Positions 1-6,163 of a stretch of 10,000 bases of DNA are shown piece after piece. Location: positions 1 through 10,000 of the forward strand of contig JAIWNN010000018.1 in the NCBI GenBank assembly GCA_020216805.1, given 5' to 3'. A program made the translations under genes and the position numbers. Under the pieces are notes generated by a model. It was not told the origin of the DNA. It saw only the letters and a list, made by a program, of their open reading frames with translations, and did not search any database. This DNA comes from Desulfarculus sp. Its GTDB lineage: Bacteria > Desulfobacterota > Desulfarculia > Desulfarculales > Desulfarculaceae. The stretch's first letter is position 1. The number at the start of each line of letters is the position of its first letter.

Positions 1-1
1 C

Positions 2-1069
<1,068 letters not shown>

Positions 1070-1088
1070 AGGTTGGAGGCATAGGGCC

Positions 1089-1478
1089 ATGCTTAAGAAG
1101 ATTGAAGCCATCATTCGGGAAGACAAGCTCAACGACGTCAAGGAGGCGCTGCGCACCATCGGCATCGTGGGCATGAACTGCTTCGAGATTCGCGGCCACG
1201 GCCGCCAGGGCGGCATCAAGCTCTCCGGTCGCTCCGGGTCCTACCAGGTGGACATGCTGCCCAAGATCCAACTGAACATCGTGCTCAGCGACCACAATCT
1301 GGAGGAAACCGTCAAGACCATCGTGGCCGCGGCCAAGACCGGCGAAAGCGGCGAGGCCGGCGACGGACTGATCTTCGTCTACCCGGTGGACGAGGTGGTG
1401 CGCATCCGCACCGGCGAGCGCGGTCACGAGGCGGTGATGTATCCCGACGACATCGACACCCGCAAGGGTGGTCGGTAA
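1089..1478 (+). CDS. glnK: Nitrogen regulatory protein P-II (GlnB/GlnK family)
   Basis: This 129-aa cytoplasmic signalling protein belongs to the trimeric P-II family, which reads ATP/ADP and 2-oxoglutarate and gates Amt by inserting its T-loop. The start MLKKIEAIIR, the GRQGG turn, the RIRTGE C-terminal motif and the collinear length all fit. GGAGG at 1075-1079 lies 9 nt before the ATG. Aligned by eye to E. coli GlnB, the T-loop differs clearly: it reads GIKLSGRSGSYQVDMLPK, keeping the tyrosine equivalent to Tyr51 (Tyr52 here) but not Tyr46. There is also a three-residue insertion in the loop TGESGEAGDG, close to the nucleotide-binding face, and an extended C-terminus ending DIDTRKGGR. The position behind amt favours the GlnK role; the name glnB is equally possible. 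Confidence 0.95.
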   Translation: MLKKIEAIIREDKLNDVKEALRTIGIVGMNCFEIRGHGRQGGIKLSGRSGSYQVDMLPKIQLNIVLSDHNLEETVKTIVAAAKTGESGEAGDGLIFVYPVDEVVRIRTGERGHEAVMYPDDIDTRKGGR

Positions 1479-1565
1479 AGACCCCTCTCTCACCTTCGGA
1501 GCCGTCCGGACCGGGCGCGGGGACACTCCCCCGCCCCGGCCCGGGCTGGGCGCCCCCGCCCCGCC

Positions 1566-1594
1566 TTGCCCGGCCGCGCCAACCCGGCTAGAAT
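1566..1594 (+). promoter_or_regulatory. Candidate sigma-70 promoter for the solute-binding protein gene
   Basis: TTGCCC (1566-1571) and TAGAAT (1589-1594) are separated by exactly 17 bp, in a GC-rich gap where A/T-rich hexamers are rare. Transcription would begin near 1600 and give a leader of about 50 nt before the ATG at 1649. No intrinsic terminator with a U-tract is visible between glnK and this point, so read-through from amt-glnK cannot be excluded. Confidence 0.4.
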
Positions 1595-1612
1595 GCCCCC
1601 AAGGCCTCCTCG

Positions 1613-1635
1613 CCCCGCCACCCCGCCCCGACCCC
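1613..1635 (-). other. Predicted G-quadruplex motif on the minus (template) strand
   Basis: Four runs of four C lie on the plus strand at 1613-1616, 1621-1624, 1626-1629 and 1632-1635. The minus strand therefore carries four G4 tracts separated by loops of 2, 1 and 4 nt, which is a canonical quadruplex pattern. It sits between the candidate promoter and the ribosome binding site (AAGGGAG, 1637-1643) of the next gene. Confidence 0.6.
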
Positions 1636-1648
1636 GAAGGGAGACGCC

Positions 1649-2464
1649 ATGCGAACTTCGCTCCTGGCCGGCCTGTGCCTGATGCTTCTGGCCGCGGTCT
1701 GGCCCTCCGCCGCCTCGGCTGGCCCGGTCCTGGATCGGGTGGCCCACAGCGGGATCCTGCGGGTGGGGGCCTCGCTGGACAACCCGCCGCTGACCTTCCT
1801 TAGCCGCTCCGGACAGCCCGAGGGTTACGAGGTGGATCTGGCCAAGATGGTGGCCGGCGGCTTGGGGGTCAAGTTCTCCCTGGTCGCGATGCCCGCCGAC
1901 CAACTCCTGCCCGCCCTGACCGAGGGCAAGGTGGACCTGGTGATCAGCGCGGTGACCATGTCTCCGGATCGCAACCGCCAGGTGATGATGGTGGGCCCCT
2001 ACCTGCTCACCGGCCAATCGATCCTGACCAGCGAGCGCATCCTCGCGCGCTTGACCGAGGACTTCGACCACGCCCCCCCCGACCTGGTGATCGCCGCGGC
2101 CAAGGGCACCACCAGCGCCGAGGCGGTCAAGGATCTGTTCCCCAAGGCCCGCCTGGAGGAGGTGGCGGACCAGGAGGCCGGACTCAAGGCGCTTTTGGAC
2201 CGCCGGGTGGACGCCCTAGTGGCGGACCACAACTTCTGCGTGGTGGCCACCCTGCGTTTCCGGGACCAGGGCCTGGCCACCCTGCCCAAGCCCTTCTCCA
2301 CCGAGCCGCTGGGGGTGGGATTCTGCGAGGATGCGCTGTTCTATAACTGGCTGGAGAACTTCTTCATGGTCCTGCGCGGCACCGGCCGTTTCGATGGCCT
2401 GCGCCAGAAATGGCTGGAGAGCCCCAACTGGCTGGCCGAGCTGCCGCCGGACCAGCGGCTCTAG
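1649..2464 (+). CDS. Periplasmic solute-binding protein, family 3 (amino-acid ABC type)
   Basis: This 271-aa exported protein resembles the binding components of polar amino-acid ABC importers (SBP_bac_3). Residues 1-24 form a signal peptide with predicted cleavage after AASA. The lobe-1 pattern follows: ILRVGASLDNPPLTF, GYEVDLAKMVAGGLGVKFSLV, then LTEGKVDLVISAVTMSPDRNR and VGPYLLTGQSIL. The second lobe contains KGTTSAEAVKDLFP and ends with the helix GTGRFDGLRQKW. AAGGGAG at 1637-1643 is spaced 5 nt from the ATG and fixes the start. No permease or ATPase gene lies next to it, so it is an orphan here; it may serve a transporter elsewhere or act in sensing. The ligand cannot be read from the sequence. 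Its stop codon overlaps that of the convergent gene downstream. Confidence 0.9.
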   Translation: MRTSLLAGLCLMLLAAVWPSAASAGPVLDRVAHSGILRVGASLDNPPLTFLSRSGQPEGYEVDLAKMVAGGLGVKFSLVAMPADQLLPALTEGKVDLVISAVTMSPDRNRQVMMVGPYLLTGQSILTSERILARLTEDFDHAPPDLVIAAAKGTTSAEAVKDLFPKARLEEVADQEAGLKALLDRRVDALVADHNFCVVATLRFRDQGLATLPKPFSTEPLGVGFCEDALFYNWLENFFMVLRGTGRFDGLRQKWLESPNWLAELPPDQRL

Positions 2465-2757
2465 GGCCGGCAGACCCTGCAGGGGAGGTAGCCGGCGGCC
2501 AGCGCTTGTTCACGGGAGCGGAAAACCGCCTGGCAGTTGGGGCAGTCATAGTAGCGGCAGCCGGGGCGGTGGAATTTCTTGCTCTTGAGATTGCCGTGGT
2601 AAACCATCCGGCCAGCCGGGGCGGGTTGAGCGGCGGGGGGCGTCTGGTCGCCAGGCGAGGGGGCGGGCTCGCGTCCCAGGGCTGGGGCCAGCCAGACCAA
2701 CGCCAGGGCCAAGCTCAGGATCAGACACCAACAGCGACACCGCCGCGCCCTGGCCAT
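2461..2757 (-). CDS. Small exported Ada-like zinc-binding protein
   Basis: This 98-aa protein has a basic N-terminus, a hydrophobic export or anchor segment (about residues 11-28), a Pro/Ala-rich linker (29-49) and a C-terminal domain. The domain, from VYHGNLKSKKFHRPGC to AAGYLPCRVCRP, resembles the N-terminal zinc domain of the Ada DNA-repair protein. Cysteines are at 67, 72, 75, 93 and 96. In Ada the methyl-accepting cysteine lies in FCRPSC; here the matching residue is His63 (FHRPGC), so phosphotriester repair is not expected. I chose the ATG at 2757 because GGAGG (2764-2768) lies 6 nt upstream; a GTG at 2778 and an ATG at 2763 are poorer choices. The domain is recognised with fair confidence, but its role outside the cytoplasm is unknown. 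Confidence 0.78.
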   Translation of the reverse strand: MARARRCRCWCLILSLALALVWLAPALGREPAPSPGDQTPPAAQPAPAGRMVYHGNLKSKKFHRPGCRYYDCPNCQAVFRSREQALAAGYLPCRVCRP

Positions 2758-2833
2758 GGCCATCCTCCGCGATCCCACCTCTCAGCCTAAGCCAGTTTTT
2801 TGGGCAAGATCAAGGGGCAGAGCTGGCTCCAAG

Positions 2834-2867
2834 CGCCCCCGACCGGCGCGCGGCCGCTGCGGGGGCG
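2834..2867. repeat. GC-rich inverted repeat after the HD gene
   Basis: The arms CGCCCCCG (2834-2841) and CGGGGGCG (2860-2867) are perfect 8-bp complements around an 18-nt GC-rich centre. The repeat starts 20 bp beyond the HD-protein stop codon on the minus strand. It could end transcription or protect the 3' end of the operon, but no T-run follows on that strand, so I do not call it an intrinsic terminator. Confidence 0.4.
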
Positions 2868-2886
2868 GAGACTCCGACTGGATGAC

Positions 2887-3642
2887 TCAAGCGATGGGGG
2901 GCCGGGGCAGCAGGCGCTCCAGGGCCAGCTTGCGGCCGCTGGCGGTCTTGAAGACCTTATGGATCAGCTTTTCCAGCTTCTCCGGGGTGTGGTCCGGGTA
3001 TTCCTCGGGGATGTTCACCAGCCAGTCGGCGTCCCAGAGGATGCGGAACTCCAGGGTGTCGATGTCCTTGGCGCTGTGGTGGTTGGCGATGATCTTGGCC
3101 ACGTGGTCGCGGGTGGCCTCGTCCAGGCCCAGTTCCTTCATGATGGGTTCGGCGATGGGCGGGCCCTCGATCTCCTGCCAGCGGCCGGCGTTGGAGCCGT
3201 GCTTGCGTTCGGCCTCCTGGATGCCGATGTCGTGCAGCACCGCCGCGCTGAGCACCACCTTGGGGTCTGCCCCCTTCTCGCCGCGCATGATCTCCTTGGC
3301 CCGCTCCAGCACGGCCAGCGCGTGGCTGACGCGGCGCTGGTCCGCGCCAAAAGTGCGCTTCATGGCCGCGATCAGGCGATCCACCAAGGGCGTGTCCTCG
3401 CCCTCGGAATCCAGCACCGCCTGGGGGTCATAGCCCAGACACTCCTTGGCGTGCTCGCACCACTGGGCGCAGCCCAGGTTGAGCTTGGGATTCTGCACCC
3501 GGGACCCGCAGCCGGGGCAACGCCGGCTGGCGTCGTCCTTGAAGAACTCCACCTCGGCCCCGCACTGGCCGCAGGTGATCTCGTAGATATCTCCCGGCCG
3601 CCAAAAGGCGGTGTCCTGTCCAGGGCACATGGTGCGTCCCAT
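2887..3642 (-). CDS. Zinc-ribbon HD-domain protein (predicted metal-dependent phosphohydrolase)
   Basis: This is a 251-aa cytoplasmic protein. The N-terminal part is a zinc ribbon with Cys24/Cys27 and Cys42/Cys45, followed by a second cysteine group in GCAQWCEHAKEC (58, 62, 68) that could bind metal or an Fe-S cluster. An HD domain fills about residues 85-215: His107, the HD doublet His137-Asp138 in AAVLHDIG, the His188-His189 pair in ANHHS, and Asp204 in DADWLVN. HD proteins of this type hydrolyse phosphate esters or nucleotides; the substrate is unknown. AAGGGAGA (3650-3657) lies 7 nt before the ATG and overlaps the stop codon of the upstream siroheme-type gene, so the two are closely cotranscribed. 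In my recall this ribbon-HD architecture recurs in anaerobes, which supports a conserved role in the operon; a database search would test that. Confidence 0.88.
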   Translation of the reverse strand: MGRTMCPGQDTAFWRPGDIYEITCGQCGAEVEFFKDDASRRCPGCGSRVQNPKLNLGCAQWCEHAKECLGYDPQAVLDSEGEDTPLVDRLIAAMKRTFGADQRRVSHALAVLERAKEIMRGEKGADPKVVLSAAVLHDIGIQEAERKHGSNAGRWQEIEGPPIAEPIMKELGLDEATRDHVAKIIANHHSAKDIDTLEFRILWDADWLVNIPEEYPDHTPEKLEKLIHKVFKTASGRKLALERLLPRPPIA

Positions 3643-3654
3643 GATTCTTCTCCC

Positions 3655-4503
3655 TTAGGGCCGGACGGGGCCGGCGGTTGCGCGTTGCCCCCACCAGTCG
3701 GCGAAGCGCTGACCTGGCCGGGCATCTCGCAGATATTGCTCAACACTTTGGCGCAGGACCGCCAGGGCCTGTTCCGGGTCGACGGCCGTGGCCGCCACCT
3801 GGGCCAGGCGGGGATGGCGGCCCAGCTTGCCACCCAGCAGGACTCGCGCCCGAGGCTCCGACAGGCTGATGCAACCGGCGGGGCAGACCCGGGCGCAGGC
3901 CCGGCAGCCCAGGCAGGCCTCCTGGTCCCAAACCGGCCCTTCGCCGCTCATGGCGATGGCCTGGTCCGGGCAGGCCCCGACGCAGGCTCCGCAGGCGGTG
4001 CAGCCGGCTAGGTCGAACCGGGGCTGGACAAACCCCACCAGGGCCAGATCGGCCACCTGGGGCCGGGAGCAGCCATTGGGGCAGCCGCCGAGGCTGAGCT
4101 TGAGCTTGTGGTGATGCAGGACCTTGTGCTCGGGCAGGCGTTGGCGCAGGCGCTCGGAGATGTCGTCGTCCCGGAGCCACCGCTCCAGGGCCTGGCGCCA
4201 GGGCTCGGTGTCCAACAGGCGGTTGGGGCAGTCGGCCAACTCGGCCCGGCAGGACTCCAGAAGGGTCATCTCCACCCCGGGCTGGTTGTCCTGGGGCAGC
4301 ATCTTGGCCAGCTCGGCATCGCCGCGCCCGCCGCGCAGGGCCTTGAAGGCGGCCTCGGCCTGCTGAAAGTCGGCCAGGGTGACCAGGGCGCGGCCCTGGC
4401 CGCCGACCCGCTCCTCGACCTTCATGCGGGCCAGGGGACGCACGAAAAACGGCACCCGCTTAAGGGCGTGTTCAGCGCTATTTTCCCACTTCATCCCGGC
4501 CAT
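3655..4503 (-). CDS. Siroheme-type sulfite/nitrite reductase-like ferredoxin with N-terminal PCP_red domain
   Basis: This is a 282-aa cytoplasmic Fe-S protein. Residues 5-55 (KWENSAEHALKRVPFFVRPL onward) resemble the PCP_red helical domain found at the C-terminus of light-independent protochlorophyllide reductase subunits. Next comes a half nitrite/sulfite reductase core with Cys85-X6-Cys92 and Cys141-X3-Cys145. The latter, GGCPNGC followed by SRPQVADLAL, fits the siroheme/4Fe-4S signature except for its first residue. Two 4Fe-4S ferredoxin motifs follow: Cys168/171/174/178 and Cys197/200/203/207. GGAGAG lies 6 nt before the ATG at 4503; an upstream ATG at 4539 has no ribosome binding site. 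The protein is shorter than true DsrA/DsrB but similar in plan to small AsrC-like proteins. Sulfite or nitrite reduction, or electron transfer, is plausible; activity is unproven. Confidence 0.87.
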   Translation of the reverse strand: MAGMKWENSAEHALKRVPFFVRPLARMKVEERVGGQGRALVTLADFQQAEAAFKALRGGRGDAELAKMLPQDNQPGVEMTLLESCRAELADCPNRLLDTEPWRQALERWLRDDDISERLRQRLPEHKVLHHHKLKLSLGGCPNGCSRPQVADLALVGFVQPRFDLAGCTACGACVGACPDQAIAMSGEGPVWDQEACLGCRACARVCPAGCISLSEPRARVLLGGKLGRHPRLAQVAATAVDPEQALAVLRQSVEQYLRDARPGQRFADWWGQRATAGPVRP

Positions 4504-4579
4504 CTTCGACTCTCCGCCGGAAAAATGCAGGGGCATCAACCGGAATTAACTAAACTATCCTCGACGCGCCAAACCTTCT

Positions 4580-4626
4580 CCCCGGCCCCCCGCCTTTCTT
4601 TGGGGAGGGGGGTTTGGGGGCCGGGG
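4580..4626. repeat. Hairpin 1 of the intergenic cluster, containing a plus-strand G-quadruplex motif
   Basis: The arms CCCCGGCCCCC (4580-4590) and GGGGGCCGGGG (4616-4626) are perfect 11-bp complements. Within and beside the right arm the plus strand carries four G-runs (4602-4605, 4607-4612, 4616-4620, 4623-4626) with loops of 1, 3 and 2 nt, a canonical quadruplex pattern. The operon RNA is the complementary, C-rich strand. Confidence 0.75.
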
Positions 4627-4627
4627 T

Positions 4628-4652
4628 CCCCAACCATCTCTGATGGTTGGGG
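4628..4652. repeat. Hairpin 2 of the intergenic cluster
   Basis: CCCCAACCAT (4628-4637) and ATGGTTGGGG (4643-4652) form a perfect 10-bp stem with a 5-nt loop. It begins one base after hairpin 1 and lies four bases before hairpin 3. Confidence 0.75.
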
Positions 4653-4656
4653 TGAC

Positions 4657-4690
4657 GAACCCCTTTCTTGGGCACCAAAGAAAGGGGTTC
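4657..4690. repeat. Hairpin 3 of the intergenic cluster
   Basis: GAACCCCTTTCTT (4657-4669) and AAGAAAGGGGTTC (4678-4690) form a perfect 13-bp stem with an 8-nt loop. It starts 23 bp after the stop codon of the 4Fe-4S protein gene in the transcribed (minus) direction. It could slow RNA decay or attenuate transcription between the second and third genes; there is no T-run to make it a simple terminator. Confidence 0.75.
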
Positions 4691-4713
4691 CCCCCACATC
4701 TTCACTCTTCCCC

Positions 4714-5460
4714 CTACGCCGCCCGGGACCAGGGCAGGTGTTGCTGGAGGATGCGTCCGTCGCGGGAGACGACGATGGAGCCGCGCGGGATGTCGAGGCC
4801 AGCGAGCTGGCTGGCCTGTTGGGCGATGTACTCCAGGCCCTTGCAGCAGGGGACCTCCATGTGGACCACGGTCAGGGAGCGGGGCTTGGCCCCGGCCAGG
4901 ATTTGGGCCAGGCGGTTGACGTGGGCGGCGGCGTCGTCCAACTTGGGGCAGGCCAGGGCGATGGCCTTGCCGGGCAACAAGCGTGGGTGCAGGTCGGGCA
5001 GGGAGGCGGCGGCGCAATCGGCCAACAGCAGCAGGTCCGCCCCCTGCAGGAAGGGGGCCTGGGGGCCGAGCAGGCCGAGCTTGATGGGCCAGTGGCCCAG
5101 CTGACTGGGGGCCGGGCCAGCGGCCAGGGTGGTGCCCGCGGGCGAGGACGGGGCCAAGGTCATGGCCGCCGAGCCGGGGCAGCCGCAGGCCAGAGGCTCG
5201 GGCTCTGCCGGCGGAGCGGCGTGGAGCAACTCGTGCACCGCCTGTTCGTCGAACTCCTCGGCCTCCCGCTGCTCGATGGTCAGGGCGCCGGTGGGGCAGC
5301 CGCCTAGGCAGGCCCCCAGGCCGTCGCAATAGATCTCGCCCACCAGTCTGGCCTTGCCGTCGACGACCTTGAGCGCCCCCTCGGCGCAGTCCAACACGCA
5401 CTGGCCGCAACCGGTGCACTTCTCCTCGTCGATGTGGATGATATTCCTAAGCTTGCGCAT
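4714..5460 (-). CDS. 4Fe-4S ferredoxin-type protein with cysteine-bearing C-terminal domain
   Basis: This is a 248-aa cytoplasmic protein. It starts MRKLRNIIHI and carries one full 4Fe-4S motif, Cys15/18/21/25 (CTGCGQCVLDC). The second motif reads CDGLGACLGGCP: Cys45, Cys51 and Cys55 are present but the second expected cysteine is Leu48. Beyond residue 85 is a domain with further cysteines in ACGCPGS (92, 94), ADC (149), LACPKLDD (171) and EVPCCKG (205, 206). I recall this layout as a conserved uncharacterised family in anaerobes, often annotated simply as 4Fe-4S binding protein. AGGAGG lies 6 nt before the ATG. The gene overlaps the end of the Rrf2 gene by 14 bp, so translation is probably coupled and expression shared. 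Its electron-transfer partner is unknown. Confidence 0.88.
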   Translation of the reverse strand: MRKLRNIIHIDEEKCTGCGQCVLDCAEGALKVVDGKARLVGEIYCDGLGACLGGCPTGALTIEQREAEEFDEQAVHELLHAAPPAEPEPLACGCPGSAAMTLAPSSPAGTTLAAGPAPSQLGHWPIKLGLLGPQAPFLQGADLLLLADCAAASLPDLHPRLLPGKAIALACPKLDDAAAHVNRLAQILAGAKPRSLTVVHMEVPCCKGLEYIAQQASQLAGLDIPRGSIVVSRDGRILQQHLPWSRAA

Positions 5461-5881
5461 TATGATCCTCCTGTCGGAAGGCCTGGGCCAAGTCCGATAG
5501 CCGGGTTTGGGAGAAATAGGCGCTGACCTCGCTGGCCACCTTGTGCAGCAGCCCGCCCAGCAGACAGTTGCCACCGCAGACCGGCTGGCCCAGGAGACAG
5601 GAGCGCTCTTGCAATGGCCCTTCGACCGCTTGGTAAACCTCCAACAGACTGATGCTTTCGGGATTGCGGGCCAGGTTGAAGCCGCCCCGGGGACCGCGCT
5701 GGGAGTTGACCAGTCCGGCCCGGGCTAGGCGCTGGAGTACCTTGGCCAGATGGGCTTCCGACACCTTAAGCAAGCTGGCGATATCCCGGGTGGCCTGGGT
5801 CCGCTGGGGCTCGGCCGCCAGCAGCACCATGGTGTGCAAGGCCAGGGAAGCGGCTTCGGATATCCTTAGGACGCGCGACAT
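5447..5881 (-). CDS. Rrf2-family transcriptional regulator, probable Fe-S or redox sensor
   Basis: This is a 144-aa DNA-binding protein of the Rrf2 family, which includes IscR, NsrR and CymR. The winged helix-turn-helix occupies about residues 10-72, with the recognition segment SEAHLAKVLQRLARAGLVNS and the wing GPRGGFNLAR. Three cysteines, Cys95, Cys102 and Cys106 (SCLLGQPVCGGNC), stand where IscR and NsrR hold their 2Fe-2S cluster, although the spacing (6 and 3 residues between) differs from the IscR pattern (5 and 5). I chose the ATG at 5881 because GAGG lies 6 nt upstream; the ATG at 5893 has no ribosome binding site. This is the first gene of the operon and its promoter contains a palindrome suited to a dimer, so it probably represses itself and the downstream genes. 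The signal (NO, nitrite, oxygen or iron-sulfur status) is not readable. Confidence 0.92.
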   Translation of the reverse strand: MSRVLRISEAASLALHTMVLLAAEPQRTQATRDIASLLKVSEAHLAKVLQRLARAGLVNSQRGPRGGFNLARNPESISLLEVYQAVEGPLQERSCLLGQPVCGGNCLLGGLLHKVASEVSAYFSQTRLSDLAQAFRQEDHNAQA

Positions 5882-5897
5882 GGCAGACCTCATTCGC

Positions 5898-5915
5898 TAT
5901 TTTGGTACTAAAATA
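5898..5915. promoter_or_regulatory. Probable Rrf2 operator, 18-bp near-perfect palindrome
   Basis: On the minus strand this reads TATTTTAGTACCAAAATA. All positions are self-complementary except one pair (positions 7 and 12). It lies 17-34 bp upstream of the Rrf2 start codon and covers the -10 box, the classic position for repression. That the neighbouring Rrf2 protein binds it is inference. Confidence 0.65.
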
Positions 5916-5937
5916 CTTCTTTTTTAGCGATCGTCAA
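5910..5937 (-). promoter_or_regulatory. Sigma-70 promoter of the Rrf2 operon
   Basis: On the minus strand TTGACG (5937-5932) and TATTTT (5915-5910) are separated by 16 bp. Transcription would start near 5903, leaving a leader of about 20 nt. The local sequence is AT-rich compared with the surrounding genes. The -10 hexamer is one arm of the palindrome described separately. Confidence 0.65.
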
Positions 5938-6106
5938 GCCTTTTTCCCGCCGCTGCCGGAGTTTTTTATAACATGCTGTTTTATTTGCGTATAGCGTATG
6001 ATAATTCCTCCCCGAGGGCACCCTCCGAGTTGGCCCTTAACCGGCAGACTGCGCGCCGCCAGCGCGGACCGGTGAGATCCCCGGGGGCTAGCCACGGGGA
6101 CGGGAG

Positions 6107-6136
6107 AAAAAAATCGGGCCGCCCGCAGGCGGCCCG
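6107..6136 (-). terminator. Intrinsic terminator of the Lys-rich small protein gene
   Basis: On the minus strand a stem CGGGCCGCC/GGCGGCCCG with a 4-nt loop (6115-6136) is followed, after one A, by seven T (6113-6107). It lies 27 bp beyond the stop codon at 6164. This is a textbook rho-independent terminator, and it also insulates the Rrf2 promoter downstream. Confidence 0.92.
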
Positions 6137-6163
6137 TGCTGGTATCGGGCGCAGACCGAAGTG

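Noticed and set aside
1479..1560. Intrinsic terminator after the P-II gene.
   Set aside because: Some GC-rich self-complementarity is present but no T-run follows, so I could not support a terminator.
2800..4011. Long plus-strand open frame (about 400 codons) opposite the HD and siroheme-type genes.
   Set aside because: It is antisense to two genes with clear domains and good ribosome binding sites; its translation is low-complexity with no recognisable motif. High GC content creates such frames.
4108..5307. Long plus-strand open frame opposite the ferredoxin-type genes.
   Set aside because: The translation is repetitive Gly/Gln/Leu/Ala sequence, crosses the intergenic hairpin cluster, and mirrors real genes on the other strand.
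4550..5419. Minus-strand open frame overlapping the 4Fe-4S protein gene in another frame.
   Set aside because: Arg/Pro/Gly-rich shadow of the real frame, which has the ferredoxin motifs and an AGGAGG site.
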